Origin: Burkholderiales bacterium
GTDB lineage: Bacteria > Pseudomonadota > Gammaproteobacteria > Burkholderiales > SG8-39
DNA length: 7,101 bases
NCBI GenBank assembly: GCA_005777205.1
Contig: SXNB01000043.1
Location: 1-7,101 of the forward strand
Direction: 5' to 3'
Both the position numbers and the translations under genes were made by a program. Shown here piece after piece: positions 1 to 6,211 of the stretch; position 1 is the stretch's first letter, and every line of letters begins with the position of its first letter. The notes under the pieces are model-generated. The model saw nothing but the letters and a program-made list of their open reading frames with translations, searched no databases and was not told the DNA's origin.

Positions 1-1464
1 CGCGGCGAGGCGCTGGCCTCGATCGCCTCGGTGTCGCGCCTCGCGCTCACTACGCGAACCGCGGATGCCGCGCACGCGAGCGAATTGAGCGCCGAGGGCG
101 CCGCCGCCGGGAAGGTTCAGCCCGCGGCGCGCACCACCGGCACCACGGTCGCGGTCGCCGACCTGTATTTCAACACCCCGGCGCGGCGCAAGTTCCTGCG
201 CACCGAGGCCACCGAGTTCGGTCATTGCGAGGAAGTCTTTCGCCGTATCGCGCTGGCGCATTCGGAGTCCGCCTTCACGCTGAAGCACAACGGCCGCGTC
301 TCGCAGCACCTGCGCCGGCAGACTTTGCCTGAGCGCATTGCCGCCCTGCTCGGAGACGAGTTCATCCGCAACAGCCTGCCCGTGGAGGCGCGGGCCGGAA
401 CACTGCGCCTGTCGGGCATCGCCGGCAGCCCGCAGGCCGCGCGCGCCCGGGCCGATTCGCAGTACTTCTTCGTCAACGGCCGCTTCGTGCGCGACCGACT
501 GCTGGCGCACGCCGCGCGCGAAGCCTGGGCCGACCTGCTGCACGGCGAGCGCCAGCCCGCCTACGCCCTCTACCTGGAGATCGACCCGCGCGGCGTGGAC
601 GTGAACGTGCATCCGGCGAAGACCGAAGTGCGCTTTCGCGAAGCGCGCGGCATCCACCAGTTCGTGTTCCACGCGGTGAAGCGGGCGCTGGCGTCCTCGG
701 CGGCCGAGGCGCCGGTGGCCTACGCGGCGATCCCGCAGGGGGCATCCATCCAACCGGCGGGCCTCGATCGCGGACAAGCCGCGCTGGGACTGGCGCAACC
801 GGTTGCCGCCTATCAGTCCTTTATGGGCTCCGCCACGGCTGCGGCAGCGATGCCAGCGGCGCTCCCCGTTTCCCATGCTGCGCCACCGCTCGGCTACGCA
901 CTCGCTCAGCTTCACGGTGTCTACATCCTGGCGCAGAACGAGGCTGGCCTGGTGCTGGTGGACATGCACGCGGCCCACGAACGGATCGTGTACGAAGGAT
1001 TGAAGAACAACCTGGACGCGGGGAAGGTGGAGCGCCAGCAACTCCTGGTGCCCGCGGTGTTCCGCGCAGACGCCCTGGACGTGGCCACCGCCGAGGAGAA
1101 TCTCGAAGCCCTGGAGAAGCTGGGCTTCGAGATCAGCGCGGCCGGCCCCAACGAGCTCGCCGTCCGCGCCGCGCCGATGCTGCTCGCTGGCGGCGACGTC
1201 CCAACCCTCGCCCGCGCGGTGCTGGCCGAACTGCGCGAGTACGGTGCGGCGCAGGCCATCGCGTCGTGGCGCGACGAGCTGCTCTCGGGTATGGCCTGCC
1301 ACGCCGCGGTGCGCGCCAACCGCGTGCTCTCCGTGGCCGAGATGAACGCCTTGCTGCGTGAAATGGAAGCCACCGAGCGCTCCGGCTCCTGCAACCACGG
1401 CCGCCCGACCTGGTACCAGCTCACGCTGGGCGACTTGGACAAGCTGTTCCTGAGGGGAAGGTGA
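1..1464 (+). CDS. mutL: DNA mismatch repair protein MutL (5' end missing)
   Basis: MutL is the ATPase that couples MutS mismatch recognition to strand incision. The reading frame is open from base 1 and begins inside the GHKL ATPase motif GFRGEAL (RGEAL is visible), so roughly the first 95 residues lie outside the window; 487 residues remain. Visible in order: the GTTVAVADLYFNTPARRKFL region closing the ATPase domain, VNGRFVRDRLL, and DVNVHPAKTEVRF (nt 598-636) of the transducer domain. An Ala/Pro-rich linker follows (about nt 690-880), then the C-terminal dimerisation domain. That domain carries DMHAAHERIVYE (nt 961-996), which fits the metal-dependent nicking motif DQHA(X)2E(X)4E with Met for Gln, plus ACHAAVRA (1294-1317) and CNHGRP (1390-1407), the other metal-site motifs. 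It should therefore nick DNA itself, unlike E. coli MutL, which relies on MutH. The stop codon is 1 nt before the next gene, implying co-transcription. Confidence 0.97.
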   Translation, partial: RGEALASIASVSRLALTTRTADAAHASELSAEGAAAGKVQPAARTTGTTVAVADLYFNTPARRKFLRTEATEFGHCEEVFRRIALAHSESAFTLKHNGRVSQHLRRQTLPERIAALLGDEFIRNSLPVEARAGTLRLSGIAGSPQAARARADSQYFFVNGRFVRDRLLAHAAREAWADLLHGERQPAYALYLEIDPRGVDVNVHPAKTEVRFREARGIHQFVFHAVKRALASSAAEAPVAYAAIPQGASIQPAGLDRGQAALGLAQPVAAYQSFMGSATAAAAMPAALPVSHAAPPLGYALAQLHGVYILAQNEAGLVLVDMHAAHERIVYEGLKNNLDAGKVERQQLLVPAVFRADALDVATAEENLEALEKLGFEISAAGPNELAVRAAPMLLAGGDVPTLARAVLAELREYGAAQAIASWRDELLSGMACHAAVRANRVLSVAEMNALLREMEATERSGSCNHGRPTWYQLTLGDLDKLFLRGR

Positions 1465-1465
1465 G

Positions 1466-2212
1466 ATGAGCGAGGTCATGATCGTCACCGGCGGCGGCCG
1501 TGGCATCGGCGCCGCCACGGCGCGCCTCGCAGCCAAGCGCGGCTACGCGGTGTGCATCAGCTACCTGCGTGACAAGCAGTCCGCGGACGCGGTGGTGGGT
1601 GACATCCGGCGCGGCGGCGGCAAGGCGGTGGCCGTCGCAGGCGATGTCGCGGTGGAAGCCGACGTGCTGCGCTTGTTCGAGGCCTGTGACCAGGAACTGG
1701 GTCCGCTTACCGCGCTGGTGAACAATGCCGGCATTGTCGTGACGCGCTCGCGTGTCGAGGCCATGTCTGCCGATCGCCTGAAACACATGTTCATGACTAA
1801 CGCAGTGGGCCCCTTCCTCTGCGCACGCGAGGCCATCAAGCGTATGTCCACCCGGCACGGCGCCAAAGGGGGCGCCATCGTCAATGTTTCCTCGGGTGCC
1901 GCGCGCCTGGGCTCGCCTGGGGAATGGGTGGATTACGCTGCCACCAAGGGCGCCATCGACACCATGACCGTGGGACTCGCAAAGGAACTGGCCGACGAGG
2001 GCATCCGCGTAAATTGCGTGCGGCCCGGTTTCGTCAACACCGGCATCCACGCCGGCGCGGGCCAGCCCAACCGCATCGAGCGCCTGCGCGACAGCATTCC
2101 GATGAAGCGCGGCGGCGAGCCGGAGGAAGTGGCGCGCGCCGTGCTGTGGCTGCTGTCGCCGGAAGCCTCCTATTCCACCGGGGCAATCCTGGATGTGACG
2201 GGAGGGCGTTGA
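1466..2212 (+). CDS. SDR-family NAD(P)-dependent oxidoreductase, YgfF-like
   Basis: A 248-residue classical short-chain dehydrogenase/reductase, normal length for the family. The cofactor-binding TGGGRGIG motif is at residues 8-15, NNAG at 86-89, the tetrad Asn in TNAVGPF (N112), the catalytic Ser in NVSS (142/143), and YAATK with Tyr157 and Lys161. The RVNCVRPGF segment (181-189) and a C-terminal TGAILDVTGG complete the fold. Sequence such as RLGSPGEWVDYAATKGAID and IPMKRGGEPEEVA closely resembles E. coli YgfF and other glucose-1-dehydrogenase-like SDRs as I remember them. The substrate cannot be read from the sequence. The ATG lies 1 nt after the mutL stop, and a purine-rich AGGGGAAGG within the end of mutL serves as ribosome-binding site. 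Its own stop overlaps the miaA start. It is thus translationally embedded between two housekeeping genes whose roles it does not obviously share. A cytosolic enzyme is expected, since there is no signal peptide. Confidence 0.93.
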   Translation: MSEVMIVTGGGRGIGAATARLAAKRGYAVCISYLRDKQSADAVVGDIRRGGGKAVAVAGDVAVEADVLRLFEACDQELGPLTALVNNAGIVVTRSRVEAMSADRLKHMFMTNAVGPFLCAREAIKRMSTRHGAKGGAIVNVSSGAARLGSPGEWVDYAATKGAIDTMTVGLAKELADEGIRVNCVRPGFVNTGIHAGAGQPNRIERLRDSIPMKRGGEPEEVARAVLWLLSPEASYSTGAILDVTGGR

Positions 2213-3117
2213 TCACGGCATTCGCGCTCCTGGGCCCGACCGCAAGCGGGAAGTCGGCGCTCGCGATGAAACTTGCGGCCGAGTTGCCGATCGAGATCGT
2301 GAGCATCGATTCGGCACAGGTCTACCGCGGTATGGACGTCGGCACCGCCAAGCCCTCCACCGCCGAACGCAGGGCGGTACCGCACCACCTCATCGACATC
2401 GCCGAGCCGACCGAGCGCTACTCGGCGGGCCGCTTCCGGACCGACGCCATCCGCGTCGTGCTGGAGATCCTCGCGCGTAAGCGGATCCCGCTGCTGGTCG
2501 GTGGCACCATGCTGTACTACCGCGCCCTTGCATCCGGACTGGACATGCTGCCGGAGGCGGATCCGGCCCAGCGCGCCAGGCTCGACGCGGAGGCCCGCGA
2601 ACGCGGCTGGCCAGCGCTGCACACTGAGCTCGCGGAGGTGGATCCCATCGCCGCTGCGCGCATCAAGCCCGGTGACGCGCAGCGCATCCAGCGCGCGTTG
2701 GAGGTGTGGCGCTCGACCGGGAAGACCCTGTCGTCGCAGCAGACCGCTTCGGGGTCCGCGCTGCCGTTCGCCCTCCACGCCTTCGCGCTGGTGCCGGAGG
2801 ATCGCGCCGATCTACACCGGCGCATCGCAGCGCGCTTCGACGCCATGCTGCGGGAGGGACTGATAGAGGAACTGCAGGGACTTCGCGAGCGCCACGCCTT
2901 GAGCACGGACCTGCCCAGCATGCGCGCCGTCGGCTACCGGCAAGCTTGGGAGTTCCTCGAAGGCAGGATCACGCAGGCCGAACTGCGTGAAAAGGGCATC
3001 TCCGCGACCCGCCAGTTGGCCAAGCGCCAGCTGACTTGGCTGCGCAGCCTGCCGGGGCTCGCGCCCGCGGCGAAGCTGGCCGCAGCCCTCAGTTCAGCGA
3101 CAGGCCGACCTCCTTAG
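2209..3117 (+). CDS. miaA: tRNA dimethylallyltransferase MiaA
   Basis: MiaA transfers a dimethylallyl group to N6 of adenosine 37 in tRNAs reading UNN codons, the first step toward ms2i6A. From the TTG at 2209 the product is 302 residues, close to the roughly 310-residue norm. It shows P-loop GPTASGKS (9-16), DSAQVYRGMDVGTAKP (34-49, with the catalytic-type Asp34), VGGTMLYYRAL (97-107, Thr100), the swivel-domain region with RALEV, VGYRQ (241-245) and ATRQLAKRQLTWLR (266-279). The frame is open upstream but runs antisensibly through the SDR gene. TTG 2209-2211 is the only start codon just ahead of the P-loop, it overlaps the SDR TGA, and GGAGG lies at 2201-2205, a short 3-nt spacing that suggests re-initiation by ribosomes finishing the SDR. 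The next ATG would delete the P-loop. The last residues (LSSATGRPP) are encoded in DNA shared with the convergent Bug relic. Confidence 0.96.
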   Translation: MITAFALLGPTASGKSALAMKLAAELPIEIVSIDSAQVYRGMDVGTAKPSTAERRAVPHHLIDIAEPTERYSAGRFRTDAIRVVLEILARKRIPLLVGGTMLYYRALASGLDMLPEADPAQRARLDAEARERGWPALHTELAEVDPIAAARIKPGDAQRIQRALEVWRSTGKTLSSQQTASGSALPFALHAFALVPEDRADLHRRIAARFDAMLREGLIEELQGLRERHALSTDLPSMRAVGYRQAWEFLEGRITQAELREKGISATRQLAKRQLTWLRSLPGLAPAAKLAAALSSATGRPP

Positions 3118-3510
3118 CACCCAGCCGTAGGCCTCGAGTTGCTCGGCGACCAAGGCCGAGAGCGCCTCCGGGCTGGAGCTGCGCGGCTCGAAGGCGATCT
3201 TACCGAACGCGTCTTTCACTTCGGGGTTAGCGAGCACGATGGCGATCTCGTACCCGATGCGGTCCACCCCCTCCCGCGGCAGCTTCGCCGGGCCTTGCGC
3301 ACCGCCTCCGAAGCGATGATGCCCTCGGCACCGGGCCGCGTCTCGATGATGATCGGCTGCCCAAGCGGCTGGCTGAGGGGCTGCGTGAAGATGCGCGCAC
3401 CCAGTTCCGCCCGGGGGGGGCACGATCAGGCAAATGGGTTTGTTCGGATACTGCGCGAACGCGGGCCCTCAGGCTACCACAAGGGCGGCCGCGAGAAAGA
3501 GCTTTTTCAT
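3089..3510 (-). pseudogene. Relic of a Bug/TctC-type tricarboxylate-binding receptor
   Basis: Reading the minus strand from ATG 3508-3510 gives a signal peptide (MKKLFLAAALVVA, then a TGA at 3469-3471, then GPAFA) and a mature start QYPNKPI, identical to that of the intact neighbour. After IVPPPGG the frame is lost near 3400-3402 (probably one extra base in a CCC). The next frame continues as Bug sequence: RIFTQPLSQPLGQPIIIETR, then PGAEGIIASEAVRKA. At about 3290-3294 it jumps to GPAKLPREGVDRIGYEIAIV, corresponding to the C-terminal part of the family, so about 170 central residues are absent. A last shift near 3115-3118 is needed to read KEVGLSLN and the TGA at 3089-3091. GGAG (3519-3522) stands in the right place for a ribosome-binding site, 5 nt separate it from the upstream stop, and so it was once the second Bug gene of this operon. 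Multiple independent lesions make loss of function secure. Confidence 0.88.
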
Positions 3511-3515
3511 GGTCA

Positions 3516-4469
3516 TTACTCCGGTTGGATGCCGACGGCCTTGAGGATGTTGCGGTAGCCCTCAAGCTGCTCCTTGGTCCATGCCGCGAGCTTCTCCGGC
3601 GTAGACGGCGTCAGCACGAAGGCCTGCTTCTGCATCGCCTCCTGCACGTCCGGGCGGCCCATCGCGGCGACGAACTCCTTGTTCAGGCGCGCGGTGACCT
3701 CGGCCGGCATTTTTGCTGGCCCGTACAGCCCGGCCCAGGAAATGATGGAGAAGGTCGGGTAGCCAGCCTCGGCGATGGTCGGCAAGTCCGGCAGCAGGTG
3801 GGTGCGCCGAGGCAGGGTGGTCACCAGCGCGCGCAGCTTGCCGTCCCGGATCAGCGGCATGGCAGTGGTCGAGGAGGCGAACATCATCTGCACGCGGCCG
3901 CTTACCAGATCGGGCATGACCTGGGGCTCGGTCTTGTAGGGCACGTGGACCATCTCGATCTTGGCCAACGACGCGAGCAGGGCAGAGGACACGATGCCGG
4001 TGGTGTTCCCGGTGGCGTAGTTGATCTTGCCCGGATTGGCCTTTGCATACTGGATCAGTTCCGGCAGCGTCTTCGCCGGCACGCTGGGATTGACCACGAT
4101 GAAGAAGGTGTAGCGGCCCACGTCAGTGATCGGCGTGAAGTCCGCCACCGGGTCGTAGGGCGGCGACTTCTTCATTGCCGGCACCACGGACAACGGGCTG
4201 TTGGTCGCCATCAACAGCGTGTAGCCGTCAGGCGCGGCTTTCGCCACCTCCGAGGCGGCGATGGCGCCGTCGGCGCCCGCCTTGTTCTCGACCACGACCG
4301 ATTGCCCGATCGCTGCCGAAACCGAATTGCCCAGGACGCGCGAAATCAGGTCCGTGGCCGAGCCGGCACCGAACGGAACGACGATCCGGATCGGCTTGTT
4401 GGGATATTGCGCTGCAACGTTGAACGACAGGGCAGCCAATACGGCGGCCGCAAGCAGACTTCTGAGCAT
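3516..4469 (-). CDS. Bug/TctC-family periplasmic solute-binding protein
   Basis: A 317-residue extracytoplasmic receptor of the Bug family, the substrate-binding component of tripartite tricarboxylate transporters (TTT); members bind small carboxylates such as citrate, glutamate, aspartate or nicotinate. Residues 1-20 form a signal peptide (hydrophobic core LLAAAVLAALSF, likely cleavage NVAA|QYP). The mature protein starts with the family-typical YPNKPIRIVVPFGAG and has ENKAGADGAIAASEVAKAAPDGY (62-83), YATGNTTG (151-158), VPYK (176-179), the GRVQMMFAS segment (191-199), LPTIAEAGYP (229-238) and a closing helix ending KAVGI. Length and motif order are complete. The ATG at 4467-4469 has a strong GGAGGAA ribosome-binding site (4477-4483) 7 nt upstream. 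No TctA/TctB membrane subunits lie in the window, so this is an orphan receptor of the kind abundant in Burkholderiales. The ligand is not predictable; the ggt neighbour hints at, but does not prove, a glutamate- or pyroglutamate-like compound. Confidence 0.95.
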   Translation of the reverse strand: MLRSLLAAAVLAALSFNVAAQYPNKPIRIVVPFGAGSATDLISRVLGNSVSAAIGQSVVVENKAGADGAIAASEVAKAAPDGYTLLMATNSPLSVVPAMKKSPPYDPVADFTPITDVGRYTFFIVVNPSVPAKTLPELIQYAKANPGKINYATGNTTGIVSSALLASLAKIEMVHVPYKTEPQVMPDLVSGRVQMMFASSTTAMPLIRDGKLRALVTTLPRRTHLLPDLPTIAEAGYPTFSIISWAGLYGPAKMPAEVTARLNKEFVAAMGRPDVQEAMQKQAFVLTPSTPEKLAAWTKEQLEGYRNILKAVGIQPE

Positions 4470-4476
4470 GCTGATG

Positions 4477-4497
4477 TTCCTCCGATGAATGGAGGAA
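4477..4497 (-). promoter_or_regulatory. Hairpin that pairs with the Bug ribosome-binding site
   Basis: A perfect 7-bp inverted repeat, TTCCTCC and GGAGGAA separated by 7 nt, lies in the 39-nt gap between ggt and the Bug gene. On the minus-strand transcript the downstream arm (4477-4483) is the GGAGGAA ribosome-binding site itself and the upstream arm (4491-4497) is its exact complement. In a transcript running through from ggt the site could therefore be masked. Pairing is seen in the sequence; a regulatory effect is inference, and a 7-bp stem can also arise by chance near a purine-rich site. Confidence 0.5.
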
Positions 4498-4498
4498 G

Positions 4499-4525
4499 AT
4501 TATAGGGGTCAGTCCCCTCTTGCAA
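4499..4525 (-). promoter_or_regulatory. Possible sigma-70 promoter ahead of the Bug gene
   Basis: The minus strand carries a perfect -10 hexamer TATAAT at 4499-4504, a rare sequence in such GC-rich DNA, 29 nt upstream of the Bug ATG. A TTGCAA (4520-4525) lies 15 bp further up and matches the -35 consensus at four of six positions; the spacing is shorter than the preferred 17. Initiation would fall around 4490-4493, inside the upstream arm of the hairpin, so this shorter transcript would probably expose the ribosome-binding site. The -10 match is seen; promoter activity is inference. Confidence 0.35.
4504..4518. repeat. Short inverted repeat around the ggt stop codon
   Basis: AGGGG and CCCCT flank a 5-nt loop that contains the ggt stop codon (TGA, 4509-4511 on the minus strand). 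The stem has only 5 bp and no T-run follows, so it is not a convincing intrinsic terminator. It may be a weak attenuating or RNA-protecting hairpin, or chance. Confidence 0.25.
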
Positions 4526-6209
4526 TCCCTTCCCGCCGCGGATCCGCCCCGCTCCGCCAGCCTCCAGGGACACGCTCGATCACGTGCAGGCCGCTGGTAA
4601 GGTCCCCAAGGCGCACCTCGTGCCCACGCGCGCGCAGCTCGGTGGCAAGCTGTTCGTACCCGGTGCCCCGCTCCAGCTGCGTCGGCCCGTTCATGCTGCC
4701 ACCATGCGGCAGCGAGACCGCGCCCTGGGCGTCCAGCCGCCAGTCGATCATCGCCGCCAGCGTGCGCGCGACGTAATTGATGATCGCCGGCCCGCCCGGG
4801 GAACCCAGCACCACCTGCGGCGCGCCATCCGCGCCCAATACCATTGTCGGAGACATGGCACTGCGAGGGCGCTTGCCACCGGCGATGCCGTTGGCGGCGC
4901 CCGTAGCGAAAGAGAAATCCGTAAGCTGGTTGTTGAGCAGGAAGCCGCGCACGAGGATGCGACTGCCGAACGCGCTCTCGATGGTGGTGGTCATGGATAT
5001 CGCATCGCCACGGCCATCCACGATGGACAGGTGGCTGGTGCCGGCCAGCGTGGTCTCGGGCACATCCACCGTCGCCTGCGCACCTTCGGGCTGACCCGCC
5101 TCGGCCCGCCCCAGCGATCGCTCGCCGACCAGGCGCGCGCGACGATCCAGGTAATCCGGGGCCAGCAGCCCAACGAGCGGTACCGCGACGAAGTCCGGAT
5201 CGGCGTGATAGCGGCCACGGTCGGCATACGCAAGGCGCCCGGCCTCGGAAAAGTAGTGCAGCGCGGCGGCGGAGTTCGGCGCGGCACCGCGGAAATCCGT
5301 GCGCTCGAGGATGCCCAGCAACTGCAGCACCGCGGCACCGCCCCCCGGCGGCCCCATGCTGCATACACGCATCCCACGGTAGTTCAAGCACACCGGGTCG
5401 CGCTCGAGGGCGCGGTAGCCTGCAAGGTCCTCAGCGTCCAGGTCGCCCGGGCGCGCGTGGCCACGCACGGCGCGGACGATGTCCTGCGCGATGGTGCCAG
5501 TGTAGAAAGCGTCCGCGCCAAAGGCTGCGACGGCGCGCAGCGTGGCGGCATAGTCCGGATTGACGATGCGCGTGCCGACTGCTCTTGGCCGATCGTCGGC
5601 GCCGTAGTAGAGCGCGCGTGCCGCCGCCCCTTTGCGCAACTCCCGTTCGCCCTCCAGCAGGCGGTGCAGCCTCGGCGACATCGGGAACCCTTGCTCGGCA
5701 AGCTGGATGGCGGGCTCGAACAGGCGCGCCCAGGCCAGGCGCCCATGGCGCCGGTGCGCGAGTTCCAGCATGCGCAGCACGCCCGGCACGCCGACCGAGC
5801 GCCCGCTGACGACCGCGTCCACGAACCCCTGCGGCCGCCCATCCGCGCCCAGGAACCGGTCCGGCTTCGCCGCCGCCGGCGCGGTCTCGCGGCCGTCGTA
5901 GCTGCGCAGCCTGCGTTCGCGCTGCGACCAGTGAAGCAGGAACGCGCCGCCGCCTAGGCCCGAGGATTGCGGCTCCACCAGTCCCAACACCATTTGCACT
6001 GTAATCGCAGCATCGAGGGCGCCGCCACCGGCGCGCAGCACCTCGACCCCCGCCTCCACCGCGAACGGGTTGGCCGCCGCCACCATGAATCGCTTCGCGT
6101 GCACCGCGTCGCGCGACTGCCAGCCGCTGGGGGCTTCAGGCTGCGCCTGCGACTGCGGCCACGCCGGCGCTGCGGCCAGCAGCAGTGCCACGAATGCGGC
6201 GGCGTGCAC
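4509..6209 (-). CDS. ggt: Gamma-glutamyltransferase (periplasmic precursor)
   Basis: An N-terminal nucleophile hydrolase that cleaves the gamma-glutamyl bond of glutathione and related compounds and transfers glutamate to water or amino acids; family members self-cleave into large and small subunits. The 566-residue precursor has ANPFAVEAGVEVL (46-58), SSGLGGGAF (82-90), DGRETAP (105-111, substrate-binding Arg107), GVPG (140-143), and the processing site at GTSHLSIVD, where Thr391 is the expected nucleophile of the small subunit. It also has TTTIESAFGS (407-416), LLNNQLTDFS (424-433), KRPRSAMSPT (446-455) and the oxyanion-hole GSPGG (469-473). The N-terminus is a hydrophobic signal sequence (AAAFVALLLAAAPAWPQS), so a periplasmic location is expected. 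The GTG at 6207-6209 is 2 nt after the upstream stop; there is no clear ribosome-binding site, which suggests translational coupling. The gene is intact, between a broken gene and the Bug receptor in one probable operon. Confidence 0.95.
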   Translation of the reverse strand: MHAAAFVALLLAAAPAWPQSQAQPEAPSGWQSRDAVHAKRFMVAAANPFAVEAGVEVLRAGGGALDAAITVQMVLGLVEPQSSGLGGGAFLLHWSQRERRLRSYDGRETAPAAAKPDRFLGADGRPQGFVDAVVSGRSVGVPGVLRMLELAHRRHGRLAWARLFEPAIQLAEQGFPMSPRLHRLLEGERELRKGAAARALYYGADDRPRAVGTRIVNPDYAATLRAVAAFGADAFYTGTIAQDIVRAVRGHARPGDLDAEDLAGYRALERDPVCLNYRGMRVCSMGPPGGGAAVLQLLGILERTDFRGAAPNSAAALHYFSEAGRLAYADRGRYHADPDFVAVPLVGLLAPDYLDRRARLVGERSLGRAEAGQPEGAQATVDVPETTLAGTSHLSIVDGRGDAISMTTTIESAFGSRILVRGFLLNNQLTDFSFATGAANGIAGGKRPRSAMSPTMVLGADGAPQVVLGSPGGPAIINYVARTLAAMIDWRLDAQGAVSLPHGGSMNGPTQLERGTGYEQLATELRARGHEVRLGDLTSGLHVIERVPGGWRSGADPRREGIARGD

Positions 6210-6211
6210 GG

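Noticed and set aside
1421..2050. Minus-strand 209-codon open frame opposite the SDR gene
   Set aside because: The plus strand encodes a complete SDR here; the antisense product has no motif and no ribosome-binding site of note.
2170..2778. Minus-strand 202-codon open frame opposite miaA
   Set aside because: It is the shadow of a complete, motif-rich MiaA.
3038..3049. 12-bp palindrome GGCTGCGCAGCC near the end of miaA
   Set aside because: It falls within the conserved TWLRSLPG coding region, has no following T-run and no second copy was noticed, so it is probably chance in GC-rich sequence.
3139..3558. Plus-strand 139-codon open frame between miaA and the Bug gene
   Set aside because: It lies antisense to the Bug relic, whose pieces are recognisable, and shows no independent coding character.
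3525..4505. Plus-strand 326-codon open frame opposite the Bug gene
   Set aside because: It mirrors the Bug coding sequence in codon-aligned antisense and has a His/Arg-rich, non-protein-like composition.
4504..4518. Intrinsic terminator between ggt and the Bug gene
   Set aside because: The stem has only 5 bp and is followed by ATAATC rather than a T-run; it is listed only as a weak inverted repeat.
4228..5391. Minus-strand 387-codon open frame overlapping ggt and the Bug gene start
   Set aside because: It is a shifted frame across two well-supported genes, rich in Arg, Ala and Gly, with no recognisable domain.
4584..5957. Long plus-strand open frame (457 codons) opposite ggt
   Set aside because: It is antisense to a full-length Ggt with all catalytic motifs; the translation is Arg/Gly/His-rich without family features, typical of shadow frames in high-GC DNA.
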